Assembly (NCBI GenBank): GCA_020635015.1
Contig: JACKAP010000013.1
Span: 62,001-126,000 of the forward strand
Source of the DNA: Calditrichia bacterium
Lineage (GTDB): Bacteria; Calditrichota; Calditrichia; RBG-13-44-9; J075
Length of the DNA: 64,000 bases
Direction: 5' to 3'
How positions within the stretch are numbered: position 1 is the stretch's first letter; every line of letters begins with the position of its first letter. A model generated the notes under the pieces. That model saw only the letters and a program-made list of their open reading frames with translations, was not told the DNA's origin and did no database searches. The translations under genes and the position numbers were made by a program. This document shows, in pieces, positions 25,338-34,416 of this stretch.

Positions 25338-26366
25338 TTAGTGCGAGAGCGTTTCGCTGCTGGCATATTCGAGCTGCTCACGATGCTGGAGGATCGACTG
25401 GCAGGTAAATAATTCGTAGTCTTTGTAGGTCAGGAAATAAACCTGCTTGATGCGGTTATCGCGATGGGTCTCGACATATTCAATGACGGTGTCGATCAGC
25501 CGTTTCGCGATTGGGGATAATTCACCGCCCGCGGTGCCGGTACCGATGAGCGGGAACAGGATCGAGGTCAACTGAAGTTCCCGGTATGCCTTGTCGTTGG
25601 CCTTGTCTAAGGATTTACGAATGCACTGTTCAAGATCCCGGATCGGCTTGTAACCGCTTCCGACCTCGCCTTGTACTGCCGCCACATGAAAGATGAGTTT
25701 TACATTGTGGGTCTGTGCCATCTCTCCGGGGCCGGTAACCAGTATGCTGGCCGGGGCAACTTTACTGGCATCGCCCATCGCCAGTTCCAATTCATCAGCG
25801 ATATTATCTGTTTCGATTTCCTCGTTATGTTTGTTCTTCTTGGCCCCGAGGAAACGAATGATCCCGGAAATGGTACTTTCGTAAAAACGCGACATTTGCA
25901 TGTTGGTATTTTCCGAATTCACCCAGATATCGGCAATATTAACTTTGCGAATATCCGCATTAATCAGGCCGATCACCTGCCGAAGCCGGCGGTTTTTGAA
26001 ACGGTATTTATAAACTTTGGGCAATTGCACCGGGTCGTCCGGACGTTGCGGGGACTCATAGCTCAGATGACGGCTCAGGTTTTTCAGATTATTTTCCAGC
26101 GAGTCGACTTTTGCGGCCATTCGCTGCCGGAAATCTTCATTTTCATCGACAAAAAAGAACCGTTCCAGGGAAAATATCAGTACCACAGTAAAAAAGGCGG
26201 CGGAGATATTGTAGATAATGTTCTGAACCGAATTGAGAAGTTCCTCATCATGGATAAAAGAGTCGAACGGGATCAGTACGATCAGAAATCCCAAAATAAA
26301 AATGACAAAATAAAACAGGTTGCGAAGTTTCTTTCGCAAACCCGGATTCTGATCATTCCCCGTCAT
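25338..26366 (-). CDS. Membrane-anchored macrodomain protein
   Basis: 342 residues. Two membrane helices lie near the N-terminus (FYFVIFILGFLIVLI and ISAAFFTVVLIFSLERFFFV), then a coiled coil (residues about 75-105), then a macrodomain from about 130 to 325. Macrodomain landmarks: NADIRKVNIADIWVNSENTN (the equivalent of the D-x-I-VNAAN adenine/ribose site), HVAAVQGEVG (the IFHVAxV strand) and LFPLIGTGTAGG (phosphate-binding GTG loop). Macrodomains bind or hydrolyse ADP-ribose and related nucleotides. The VNSENT variant differs from the canonical VNAAN of MacroD enzymes, so binding rather than hydrolysis is possible. It begins 15 bases after the Nudix stop on the same strand, so the two genes form an operon. 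Confidence 0.82.
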   Translation of the reverse strand: MTGNDQNPGLRKKLRNLFYFVIFILGFLIVLIPFDSFIHDEELLNSVQNIIYNISAAFFTVVLIFSLERFFFVDENEDFRQRMAAKVDSLENNLKNLSRHLSYESPQRPDDPVQLPKVYKYRFKNRRLRQVIGLINADIRKVNIADIWVNSENTNMQMSRFYESTISGIIRFLGAKKNKHNEEIETDNIADELELAMGDASKVAPASILVTGPGEMAQTHNVKLIFHVAAVQGEVGSGYKPIRDLEQCIRKSLDKANDKAYRELQLTSILFPLIGTGTAGGELSPIAKRLIDTVIEYVETHRDNRIKQVYFLTYKDYELFTCQSILQHREQLEYASSETLSH

Positions 26367-26381
26367 GGCCTGGTTCTCCGT

Positions 26382-26975
26382 CTATAGCGATGCTTGTTTT
26401 TCCTTAAACCACATCAGCGCAATAATCGTCTTGGCATCCACAATCTCCCCCCGCGCCAGCAGGGCGAAGGCCTCCTCCGGCGTGTAATACAGCAGCCGGA
26501 TATCCTCCGCTTCGCTCGGAACCCCTCCACCGGGAGCGATCTTGTCGGGGTCGCGCACTTCCCCGTAGTAGAGGAACAGTCGCTCGGAAGTGCCCCCCGG
26601 AGAGAGGTAAAAGGTGCTGACCGGCGTCAACTGTGTTACCCGGTAGCCGGTCTCTTCCAGGATCTCCCGCTGCATCGCCTCCGCGGGATCTTCTTCGGCT
26701 TCCCGCACCCCGGCAATCACCTCGGTAATCCAGCCGCGCTGCGCCGGGTTGAGGGAGTTGTGGTAGGTGGGATATTTGAACTGGTTGACCAGGATCAGCT
26801 GCCCGCTATCGCGATGATACAGCAGGGCCGCAACGGAATCGCCGCGCCGGAAATTCAGGCGGCGCACCTCCGGGCTCATTTGTCCGTCAAAGCGCTCGAA
26901 CTGCAGTTGCACCGCTTCGACCTGGAAAAAATCGTCTAAAATCAGGTGCGGCGGCTGGGTGATTTTTACTTTCAT
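26382..26975 (-). CDS. Nudix hydrolase, ADP-ribose pyrophosphatase-like
   Basis: 197 residues. A perfect Nudix box (GX5EX7REUXEEXGU) spans residues 89-111, with REILEETGY at its end. The surrounding features (GDSVAALLYHRDSGQLILVNQFKYP before the box; TFYLSPGGTSERLFLYYGEV after it) are those of the NudF/ADP-ribose diphosphatase group, which cleaves ADP-ribose to AMP and ribose-5-phosphate. The protein is cytoplasmic. It is the first gene of a pair with the membrane macrodomain gene, a pairing that supports ADP-ribose or a related nucleotide as the substrate. The upstream region is filled by ATGGGTTGATGG-type repeats. Confidence 0.9.
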   Translation of the reverse strand: MKVKITQPPHLILDDFFQVEAVQLQFERFDGQMSPEVRRLNFRRGDSVAALLYHRDSGQLILVNQFKYPTYHNSLNPAQRGWITEVIAGVREAEEDPAEAMQREILEETGYRVTQLTPVSTFYLSPGGTSERLFLYYGEVRDPDKIAPGGGVPSEAEDIRLLYYTPEEAFALLARGEIVDAKTIIALMWFKEKQASL

Positions 26976-27151
26976 GATAAAGGTTGATGGGGGTATGGGT
27001 TGATGGGTGTATGGGTTAAAGTCTTTTACTCTATGCAGTCCCTGAAAAGATGTCCCATGAAATCACGAATCAAAATTTGCCAGCGCTAAAGGAACGTCCT
27101 GTTCAATATAACAATCAAGGTCACGAAAACCAACATTCTCTACGGGTAATT

Positions 27152-27223
27152 GTTGATGGGTTGACGGGCGCGCGGATGAGCGAATTTCGACTCGCCCATC
27201 CGCGCGCCCGTCAACCCATCAAC
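27152..27223. repeat. 32-bp inverted repeat with 8-base loop
   Basis: Bases 27152-27183 and 27192-27223 are reverse complements with one mismatch; the stem runs GTTGATGGGTTGACGGGCGC and onward. It lies in the 323-bp gap between the Nudix gene and the hybrid sensor gene, 75 bases before the latter. The rest of the gap has GGGTTGATGGG-type repeats (26977-27020) and no recognisable gene. Confidence 0.85.
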
Positions 27224-27298
27224 CCAATCTCGACACCAAACCCCTGCCGGAGCGGATTATATTTGCATTTTAGAAGTATTATTCATTAAAATTGGCTT

Positions 27299-30200
27299 AT
27301 GGCTGAAAAAATTGTAAATAATCCAGCGAAGATGCGGAAAAATAACGGCTCCGTTGGATGTTTGCTGATGTTGTGCCTGTTTTTGTTGGATCCGGCTGCC
27401 GGTTTCGGGCAGGAGGCGTCAGCAGCTTTCGCCGAGCTTGGCAATCCGTTGATCCAGAATTTTTCTCCTCGCGACTACAATTTCTTTCCGCAAAATTGGG
27501 CGATTGTGCAAAATGACCGTGGGGTGCTGTTTATCGGCAATACCCTGGGGATGCTGGAGTATGACGGGGTGCGTTGGCGTCAGCATCAGCAGATGGCCAA
27601 CACCGGGGTGTATACCCTCACCCGTGGCCGCGGCGATACCCTCTACGCCGGAGGCCGCGGCAATATGGGATATTTTGTGCCGGATGAGACCGGGCAGTTG
27701 CGCTATTTTTCTCTGCAGGACAGCCTGCCGGAGGCCCAGCGCACTTCCGGCGAACTGATTTGGGAGGCGTTTACCACGGCCGCAGGAATCTACTTCCGCT
27801 CCAGAGCGTTCCTCTACCGCTGGGATGGGAAGTCGCTGCGCTATTGGCAGCCGGACGGCGTGAGCAGCCGCTCTTTCCTGGTACGGGATACGCTCTACCT
27901 GCACGTGAAGGGCCAGGGCCTCCTGCAGATGCGCGGCGATTCCCTGTGGTTACTCCCGGGCAGCGAGCGGCTTGGTGCGGAACGGGTCTACCTGATGCTG
28001 CCCTTTCCGGAGCGCGGCGGGCGGCAGATGCTGGTCGGTAGCCGGGAAAGTGCGCTGCTGCGTTACGATGGCGCACGGCTGAAGCCGTTCGTTACCGGCG
28101 ACGATGCGATGCTGCTGAACAGTAATCTGCAATGCGGCATCCTGCTGGATCATCCCGAGCCGCTTTGGGCGATCGGCACCCAGCGCAACGGAGTGGTGCT
28201 GGTCGATACCGCCGGGCAGATTCGCCAGGTGATCAATCGCGCCGCCGGCCTGATCGATGACAAGGTGCATCATCTTTACCAGGATAAGCAGGGCGGGATC
28301 TGGGCTTCGCTCAATAACGGGCTGGCGCGCATCGAGGCGCCGGCGCCCTTCAGCGTGCACGATGAGACCACCGGCTTGCAGGGCACGATCTATGCGCTGT
28401 CCCGCTATCAGGGAACATTATATGCCGCCACCAGCCGCGGGGTGTTTGCGCTGATTCCGGCCTCCGCCAACCCTTACCGCCCGGCTGCTTTCGAAGCAGT
28501 GGAGGGCATCAGCAACATCACCTGGGCCTTGCTGCCCCACTCCCAGGGGCTGCTGGCCGGAGGGGCGGAAGGCGTCTACGAAATTGTCAATCGCCGGGCC
28601 CGCCTGATTGCCCGCACCGGCGGAAGCGTCTACTGCCTGGCCGGCTCGCAGGTCGATCCGCAACGGGTTTATGCCGGCACCGTCAGCGGCCTGGGGATCC
28701 TGCAGCAGCGGGGGAACCGCTGGGAATACCCGGGCAAAGTGGCGGAACTGCCGGAAGAGGTGCGCTCGGTGGTAGAGGACAGCAGCGGCGCGGTGTGGCT
28801 GGGTACCCAGTTGCAGGGCGCGCTGCGGCTGGAGATCGATCCTCAAAATCCCCTGCAGGCGGAGATCCGGCGCTTTGGCGAAGCCGAAGGCATTCTGGAG
28901 GGTATGGCAAATGTTTATCCGGTAAACGGCGGGGTGCGTTTGGGCACTTATCATGCGCTGCGCCGTTACGATCCGGCCTCAGACCGGCTGCTGCCGGACA
29001 GCTCGCTGGGCGCTTTCCTGGCGAATGAGCAGATGACGGTACACCCGTTGGTGCAAGGTACTCCCGGGCGCTTCTGGGCAATGGCCGGGGTGGAGCGGGG
29101 ACAGCTCTATGCCGGGGTGGCGGATTCCGATGGTGTGATGGCCTGGGATCCGCTCCCTTTCCGGCGACTGACCGAGACCGAGATCGTGCTGGCGATCCAT
29201 CCCGATCCGGACGGAGTGGTATGGTTCGCCGGCCGGGAAGAGAAACTCTACCGCTACGATCCGGCGCTACCGAAAGATTACCGGCAGGCCTATCCCGCCC
29301 TGGTGCGTCGGGTCAGCCGGATCCGCGGCGATTCCCTGCTCTGGAACGGTGCTGCCGCCGGCACCTCAGAGCTGTTGTTGCCCTACCGCCAGAATTCCCT
29401 GCGGGTCGACTACGCCGCCACCAGCTTCGATGCCCTGACGGAAAACCGCTTCCAGGTGATGCTGGAAGGCTATGATGATGATTGGCTGGATTGGACCGGC
29501 GACAGCCGCAAGGAGTACACCGGCCTGCCGCCGGGAAAATTCACCTTCCGGGTGCAGGCGAAAAATATTTACGGCCAGCTCAGCGAAGAAGGCCGGCTGC
29601 GCCTGACCATCCTGCCCCCGTGGTACCGCACTCACTGGGCCTACGTATGTTATGCCCTGCTGGCCGCCGGGGCGGTGATGCTGATCGTGAAAAGCCGGGT
29701 GCGTTACCTGGAGAACCGCACTGCCGAGCTGGAAGCGCAGGTCGAGGAGCGCACCGGGCAAATCCGGGCGCAGAACGAGCAGATCCGGGCGCAGGCGGAG
29801 AAACTGCGCGAGGCGGATCAGGCCAAATCGCGCTTCTTTGCCAATATCTCCCACGAGTTCCGCACCCCGCTCACCCTGATCCTGGGGCCGCTGGAGAGCA
29901 TGCTGGAGAAAGCTCGCGACCAGGCACAACAGGATGCCCTGCGCGGGATTCGCCAGAACGCCTCCCGGCTGCTGCAACTGGTCAACCAATTGCTCGACCT
30001 CTCCCGCCTGGAGTCCGGCAAACTGGCCCTGCGCGCCCGCCCGGGGGATATCGTCACCTTTATCAAAGGCCTTTTATTCGCGTTCGAATCCTATGCCCGC
30101 GAGCGCAACATTGAACTGGTGTTTGCCGATGACGGCAGCGAAGAGGGCCCAGCAGATGTTCCGCCGGTATATTACGATCCGGACAAGCTGGAAAAAATTC

Positions 30201-31513
30201 TCCTCAACCTGCTCTCCAACGCCTTCAAGTTTACCCCGGATGGAGGGAAAGTGCACGTTACAGTAGTCGTGAGCAGTGGCAGTCAATCTTCAGTGGCAGT
30301 TGGCAGTAGCAGGCAGGATGAGCATACTGCCGCTGCAACTGCTACTGCCACTTCATCAAGCGGGGAAGTAATAATCACCATACGCGACAGTGGCATCGGC
30401 ATTGCGCCGGAGCGGATCGGGCATATCTTCGACCGTTTTTACCAGGTGGATGATTCCAGCACCCGGGCCTTCGAGGGCACCGGCATCGGGCTGGCTTTGG
30501 TGAAAGAGCTGGTCGAGCTTCACCATGGGGAGATCGGCGTGCGCAGCAACCCCGGGAAAGGAACGGCGTTTACGGTGCGGCTGCCGTTGGGGAGCGCTCA
30601 TCTGGCGCCGGATGAGATCGTATCCGATGAGCGTGGAGCGATGCGCGTGGAGCGTGGAGCGTGGAGCGTAGAGCGCAGGGGGGAAAGGTCAAGCGGTTCC
30701 GTTACAACTTCGAACGCAGCGATTCCTGCTTTGCCCTCCGAACCGTCTGCGGAAGATGCGCAGGAATTGGTGTTGATCGTGGAGGATCATCCGGAAGTGC
30801 GCCAGTTTATTCGCGATCATCTGGCGGGGCAATACCAGGTGCTGGAAGCGGCTAACGGGCGGGCCGGGTTGGAGATGGCCCGGGAAGCGGTGCCCGATCT
30901 GGTGATCAGCGATATTATGATGCCGGAGATGGACGGCTTCCAGTTCTGCCAGACCCTCAAGAGCGACGAAAAAACCAGCCATATTCCGGTGATCCTGCTG
31001 ACCGCCAAGGCCGGGGAAGAGAGCCGGATTACCGGCCTGGAGACCGGCGCAGACGATTATCTCACCAAGCCCTTCAACGCCCGGGAGCTGCTGGCGCGGG
31101 TGCGCAATCTGATCGATCTGCGCCGTTCCCTGCGCCGGCGTTTCAGCGGCGAGATGCTGCTGCAGCCTCAGGAGGTGGCGGTGACCTCTCAGAATGCCGC
31201 CTTCCTCACCCGGGCGCTGAATCTGCTGGAGACCCATCTGGAGGATGAGCAGTTCGGCGTCAAGGCTTTCAGCGAGGCGCTGGGCATGACCGAGCGCCAA
31301 TTGCAGCGCAAACTGCGGGCACTGGTGGATCAGTCGCCCAACGAATTCATCCGGATCTTCCGCCTGCAGCGGGCCCGCCAACTGCTGGAACAGAACGCCG
31401 GCAGCGTCTCGGAAATTGCCTACCGGGTCGGTTTCAACAATCTTTCCTATTTTGCCAAATCCTTCCGTGAACAGTTTGGGAAGCTACCCTCCGAATGGAA
31501 ATCTGAAGATTGA
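27299..31513 (+). CDS. Hybrid two-component system protein: propeller sensor, Y_Y_Y, kinase, receiver, AraC HTH
   Basis: 1404 residues. After a signal peptide (VGCLLMLCLFLLDPAAGFG) a two-component-regulator propeller fills residues to about 720 (repeats such as NRGVLFIGNTLGMLEYDGVRW, DKQGGIWASLNNGLARIE), then a Y_Y_Y domain (about 725-770) and a membrane helix near 780-800. Cytoplasmic parts are HisKA (FFANISHEFRTPLTLILG, His near 849), HATPase_c (NLLSNAFKFTP, DSGIGIAPERIG), a receiver (ISDIMMPEMDGF, acceptor near 1203; LLTAKAG; TKPF) and an AraC-type HTH at the end (EIAYRVGFNNLSYFAKSFRE). This is the HTCS layout used by Bacteroidota for polysaccharide sensing in the periplasm. The ATPase domain has a low-complexity insertion of about 33 residues made by a repeat. 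No polysaccharide utilisation genes are directly next to it. Confidence 0.93.
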   Translation: MAEKIVNNPAKMRKNNGSVGCLLMLCLFLLDPAAGFGQEASAAFAELGNPLIQNFSPRDYNFFPQNWAIVQNDRGVLFIGNTLGMLEYDGVRWRQHQQMANTGVYTLTRGRGDTLYAGGRGNMGYFVPDETGQLRYFSLQDSLPEAQRTSGELIWEAFTTAAGIYFRSRAFLYRWDGKSLRYWQPDGVSSRSFLVRDTLYLHVKGQGLLQMRGDSLWLLPGSERLGAERVYLMLPFPERGGRQMLVGSRESALLRYDGARLKPFVTGDDAMLLNSNLQCGILLDHPEPLWAIGTQRNGVVLVDTAGQIRQVINRAAGLIDDKVHHLYQDKQGGIWASLNNGLARIEAPAPFSVHDETTGLQGTIYALSRYQGTLYAATSRGVFALIPASANPYRPAAFEAVEGISNITWALLPHSQGLLAGGAEGVYEIVNRRARLIARTGGSVYCLAGSQVDPQRVYAGTVSGLGILQQRGNRWEYPGKVAELPEEVRSVVEDSSGAVWLGTQLQGALRLEIDPQNPLQAEIRRFGEAEGILEGMANVYPVNGGVRLGTYHALRRYDPASDRLLPDSSLGAFLANEQMTVHPLVQGTPGRFWAMAGVERGQLYAGVADSDGVMAWDPLPFRRLTETEIVLAIHPDPDGVVWFAGREEKLYRYDPALPKDYRQAYPALVRRVSRIRGDSLLWNGAAAGTSELLLPYRQNSLRVDYAATSFDALTENRFQVMLEGYDDDWLDWTGDSRKEYTGLPPGKFTFRVQAKNIYGQLSEEGRLRLTILPPWYRTHWAYVCYALLAAGAVMLIVKSRVRYLENRTAELEAQVEERTGQIRAQNEQIRAQAEKLREADQAKSRFFANISHEFRTPLTLILGPLESMLEKARDQAQQDALRGIRQNASRLLQLVNQLLDLSRLESGKLALRARPGDIVTFIKGLLFAFESYARERNIELVFADDGSEEGPADVPPVYYDPDKLEKILLNLLSNAFKFTPDGGKVHVTVVVSSGSQSSVAVGSSRQDEHTAAATATATSSSGEVIITIRDSGIGIAPERIGHIFDRFYQVDDSSTRAFEGTGIGLALVKELVELHHGEIGVRSNPGKGTAFTVRLPLGSAHLAPDEIVSDERGAMRVERGAWSVERRGERSSGSVTTSNAAIPALPSEPSAEDAQELVLIVEDHPEVRQFIRDHLAGQYQVLEAANGRAGLEMAREAVPDLVISDIMMPEMDGFQFCQTLKSDEKTSHIPVILLTAKAGEESRITGLETGADDYLTKPFNARELLARVRNLIDLRRSLRRRFSGEMLLQPQEVAVTSQNAAFLTRALNLLETHLEDEQFGVKAFSEALGMTERQLQRKLRALVDQSPNEFIRIFRLQRARQLLEQNAGSVSEIAYRVGFNNLSYFAKSFREQFGKLPSEWKSED

Positions 31514-31584
31514 TGTTAGCTCGCTGCGCTCGCGATGTTAGCTCGCTGTCGCTCACGATGTTTGCTCACTTCGTTCGCGATTTT
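31514..31584. repeat. GCTCGCTG/GCGATGTT tandem array, short copy
   Basis: Three to four units of the form GATGTTAGCTCGCTGCGCTC GCGAT follow the sensor stop codon directly. The same units form the 230-bp array at 44846-45074. Traces are also at 31848-31873. Confidence 0.75.
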
Positions 31585-31646
31585 AGTGCATGTTTTAAAA
31601 GTGGATGAGGCGGATATGGTAATGAGAATTCAATTGTTCTTTGCAT

Positions 31647-31780
31647 ACCTTTAGGCCCGAAGGGCCACACAAGTCAACACAGGCCGCCAGGCCGGTGTTA
31701 CAAACAAACCCCACCATACTAGCCCCGTCAGGGGCGTCCCAAGTCGACTCCGGTCACCAGGCTGGTGGCCCCACCCCATC
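31647..31780. repeat. Diverged relative of the nested inverted-repeat element
   Basis: Contains ACTAGCCCCGTCAGGGGCGT CCCAAGTC, matching the outer arm of the element at 24853-25162, with several GCCACCGGCC-like hairpins. It lies in the 723-bp gap between the hybrid sensor and the YCF48-repeat gene. The rest of that gap holds the repeats at 31514 and 32071 and otherwise nothing recognisable. Confidence 0.65.
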
Positions 31781-32070
31781 CATAACAGCTTTACCGACGA
31801 TACCCATCCTTTTACGCCGAAGGTAAATATCGTCAGCGAAGCGAACAAACATCGCGAGCATCAGCGAGCAATGTCCGATTTTTGTTAAAGGTTGTCGCAC
31901 CACTGTTAGCCTTCCGGGATAACATTTTCCTACCTTTTTACCAGCACAGCGCATGATCCGGTCTAATGACTTTCCGGTAGCGCCGCGGTGACAGTCTCCG
32001 GGCGGAAAGCAGGGCCCCTGGAGATTTAATGTTCCTTTTAATCATTCGCCTATGCTGAGAACGGTGTGAG

Positions 32071-32188
32071 TTTTACCGCATGGGGCAAAAGGCATGGCGC
32101 ATGGCGCCGTAATATAAAAGCGCATGTTCCGATGCCCGCACTGTAATACACTATGCCCCATGCCCTATGTAAGAGTTCTCCGCGTGAC
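32071..32188. repeat. CATGGGGC-family interspersed repeat, copy 1
   Basis: Starts GAGTTTTACCGCATGGGGCA and contains GGCGCCGTAATATAAAAGCG then ATGCCCGCACTGTAATACAC and ends near TTCTCCGCGTGACA. Other copies are at 37210-37296, 50081-50220 and, in opposite orientation, 53491-53605. Confidence 0.8.
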
Positions 32189-32236
32189 ACAGTAATCAGT
32201 ACGGGCGTAAACATTTATCCAAATAGGAGGTGTGAT

Positions 32237-34339
32237 ATGCGTATGTTATCAGCTATTATAACCGGTCTGCTTTGTTTGACCGGCATATTGGCCGCTCAGA
32301 ATGGTTGGGAGTGGCAAAATCCGTATCCCCAGGGAAATACCCTCTATACATTGCATAGTTCCGATGCCAACACGATGGTGGCCGCCGGTGCCGACGGCAC
32401 GGTGCTGCGTACCAGCGACGGCGGGAACAGTTGGGAGGTGACTTTTCAACTGCAAGGTGAGACCAGCAATTTCGAAGGGATGTACTTCCTCGACAGCAAC
32501 CACGGCTGGATCGTGGGCCCGGGCGAGCGGATGTATCAAACCACTGACGGAGGGGCGAGCTGGGATCAGACGATCGCCGGCAGCTCTCTCAATTCACTGC
32601 GTTCGATCGATTTTGTTGGCGACAACGACGCCTGGGCAGTGGGCGGCATCGGCACGATTGTCGCCACCAGCGATGGAGGACAAAACTGGAGTGTCCAGAC
32701 CAGCGGCACTACCAACACCCTCTATGATGTCTCCTTTGCCGATGCTACTCACGGCTGGATCGCGGGCAGTTTCGGCGTGCTGCTGACCACCAACGACGGC
32801 GGAGCGAATTGGACGCCGCAGAATTCCAATACATTTAATACCCTGACCTCGATTCAATTCCTCGATGCCAATACCGGCATTGCCGCCGGGGCCAGCGGCA
32901 CCATGATCAGGACCACCGACGGCGGGGTTAACTGGCAGACGGTGGCCACCAGTACCACCCGGCTGTTTAACGATATTTTCTTTCTCGACGCTAATAAGGG
33001 CTGGGCGGTCGGGGAAAACGGCCTGATCAAGTATACGGTCGACGGAGGGGTGAGCTGGCTGGATCAGGCGTCCCCCACCGATCAATGGCTCTACGAGGTG
33101 CAATTCACCGACAGCCAGAACGGCTGGGCAGTCGGTGCCGGCGGGACGATGATCAAAACCAGCGACGGCGGGGTTAACTGGACCCTGGAAAGCCGCGGCA
33201 GTTCCTGGACGCTTAATGATGTTCATGCGCATGATGCTCAGACCGCCTGGGCGGTGGGGGAAAACGGGACCATCCTGCATACCGGCGACGGGGGGGGGCA
33301 TTGGGATGTTCAGCCTATCTCGCTGCAGAACTTTCTGTATGCGGTGGATTTTGTCGACAGCCAGAACGGCTGGATCAGTGCCAGCTTCGGCAAATTGCTC
33401 CAAACCACTACCGGCGGGGCCATTTGGGCCGACATATCCACCGGCATCTTCCAGGAGATGACTGGGTTGGATTTTATCGACTTGCAGACCGGCTGGCTGG
33501 CCGGCACCTCGGGTGCCATTTATCAAACTGTTGATGGTGGCGTCAATTGGGCTGCTCAGGTCAGCGGCACCATCAATACGCTATTCGATATCCATTTCGC
33601 CGACGCCAATAACGGCTGGGCTGTAGGCGCCAATGGCACCTTGATTCATACTTCCGATGGCGGATTGACCTGGAATCCTCAAACCAGCGGAACCGGCGAA
33701 ACCTTGTTCGGGGTAGACTTTGCCGATAGCCAGACCGGCTGGGTGGTCGGCGATGGCGGCACGGTGCTGCATACCAGCGACGGCGGAGCCAACTGGAATG
33801 CCCAGACCAGCGGCATCAGCTTTTTTTCCCTGAACTCGGTGTCGTTTGCCGATGTCCAGACCGGCTGGGCGGTGGGCGATCAGGGCAACATCATCTATAC
33901 CGATGACGGTGGGGCCAACTGGCAGCTCCAACCCAGCGGCACTGCCAAGACCTTGAATGCGGTCAGCTTTGCCGATGCCGGCCATGGCTGGGCCGCCGGA
34001 GCGGTGGGTACCATCCTGGGTACCGTCAACGGAGGAACGACGGGTGTGGAACCACTGCCGGATCTGGCGTTGCCGGAGCGCTTTGTGCTGGAGCAGAATT
34101 ATCCCAATCCCTTCAACCCGGCCACGTCCATCCGTTTTCAACTGAGCGATGCAGAAACGGTATCTCTGACAGTATACAATGCCCTGGGGCAGCAGGTCGC
34201 CACCCTGGCGCAGGGCCGCTATGCCGCGGGCACCTACCAGGTAACCTGGCAGGCGGAGCATGCCGCCAGCGGAGTGTATTTCTACCGCCTCCAGGCGGGC
34301 AACCAGGTGCAGATCCGAAAAATGACCCTGCTGCGCTAG
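32237..34339 (+). CDS. Secreted YCF48/BNR-repeat protein with T9SS C-terminal sorting domain
   Basis: 700 residues from the ATG at 32237, with TAGGAGG 6 bases upstream. A signal peptide (MLSAIITGLLCLTGILAAQ) is followed by about fourteen repeats of 40-45 residues, each with the form GWAVGxxGTxxxTxDGGxxW, typical of YCF48-type (photosystem II assembly factor-like) beta-propeller blades. The last 90 residues are a type A T9SS sorting domain (VLEQNYPNPFNPATSIRFQL, VYNALGQQVATL, SGVYFYRLQAG). The protein should be exported by the Sec system and then placed on the cell surface by T9SS. The propeller repeats suggest a binding rather than catalytic role. A run of nine G bases (33290-33298) lies inside one repeat. 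A strong terminator follows. Confidence 0.92.
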   Translation: MRMLSAIITGLLCLTGILAAQNGWEWQNPYPQGNTLYTLHSSDANTMVAAGADGTVLRTSDGGNSWEVTFQLQGETSNFEGMYFLDSNHGWIVGPGERMYQTTDGGASWDQTIAGSSLNSLRSIDFVGDNDAWAVGGIGTIVATSDGGQNWSVQTSGTTNTLYDVSFADATHGWIAGSFGVLLTTNDGGANWTPQNSNTFNTLTSIQFLDANTGIAAGASGTMIRTTDGGVNWQTVATSTTRLFNDIFFLDANKGWAVGENGLIKYTVDGGVSWLDQASPTDQWLYEVQFTDSQNGWAVGAGGTMIKTSDGGVNWTLESRGSSWTLNDVHAHDAQTAWAVGENGTILHTGDGGGHWDVQPISLQNFLYAVDFVDSQNGWISASFGKLLQTTTGGAIWADISTGIFQEMTGLDFIDLQTGWLAGTSGAIYQTVDGGVNWAAQVSGTINTLFDIHFADANNGWAVGANGTLIHTSDGGLTWNPQTSGTGETLFGVDFADSQTGWVVGDGGTVLHTSDGGANWNAQTSGISFFSLNSVSFADVQTGWAVGDQGNIIYTDDGGANWQLQPSGTAKTLNAVSFADAGHGWAAGAVGTILGTVNGGTTGVEPLPDLALPERFVLEQNYPNPFNPATSIRFQLSDAETVSLTVYNALGQQVATLAQGRYAAGTYQVTWQAEHAASGVYFYRLQAGNQVQIRKMTLLR

Positions 34340-34347
34340 TCACACCC

Positions 34348-34383
34348 CTGGCGCCCGGTGTTCTGCCGGGCGCTGGATTTTTT
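34348..34383 (+). terminator. Rho-independent terminator after the YCF48-repeat gene
   Basis: An 11-bp stem (CTGGCGCCCGG with CCGGGCGCTGG, two wobble pairs) with a 7-base loop is followed by ATTTTTT. It begins 9 bases after the stop codon. Confidence 0.92.
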
Positions 34384-34416
34384 AGTTGTCAGTTTTCAGT
34401 TGTCAGTTTTCAGTAG
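34383..34416. repeat. TGACAAC-family core repeat
   Basis: Reads TAGTTGTCAGTTTTCAGTTG TCAGTTTTCAG without CACAGAG arms. It lies between the terminator and the stop codon of the sugar kinase gene on the other strand. Confidence 0.65.

Noticed and set aside
16825..27000. Calling the whole 16.8-27 kb region a defence island
   Set aside because: The macrodomain and receiver cassette are suggestive, but no recognised effector, nuclease, TIR or STAND gene is present.
27050..27289. A 79-codon frame upstream of the hybrid sensor
   Set aside because: It spans the 32-bp hairpin and repeat DNA, and has no ribosome site.
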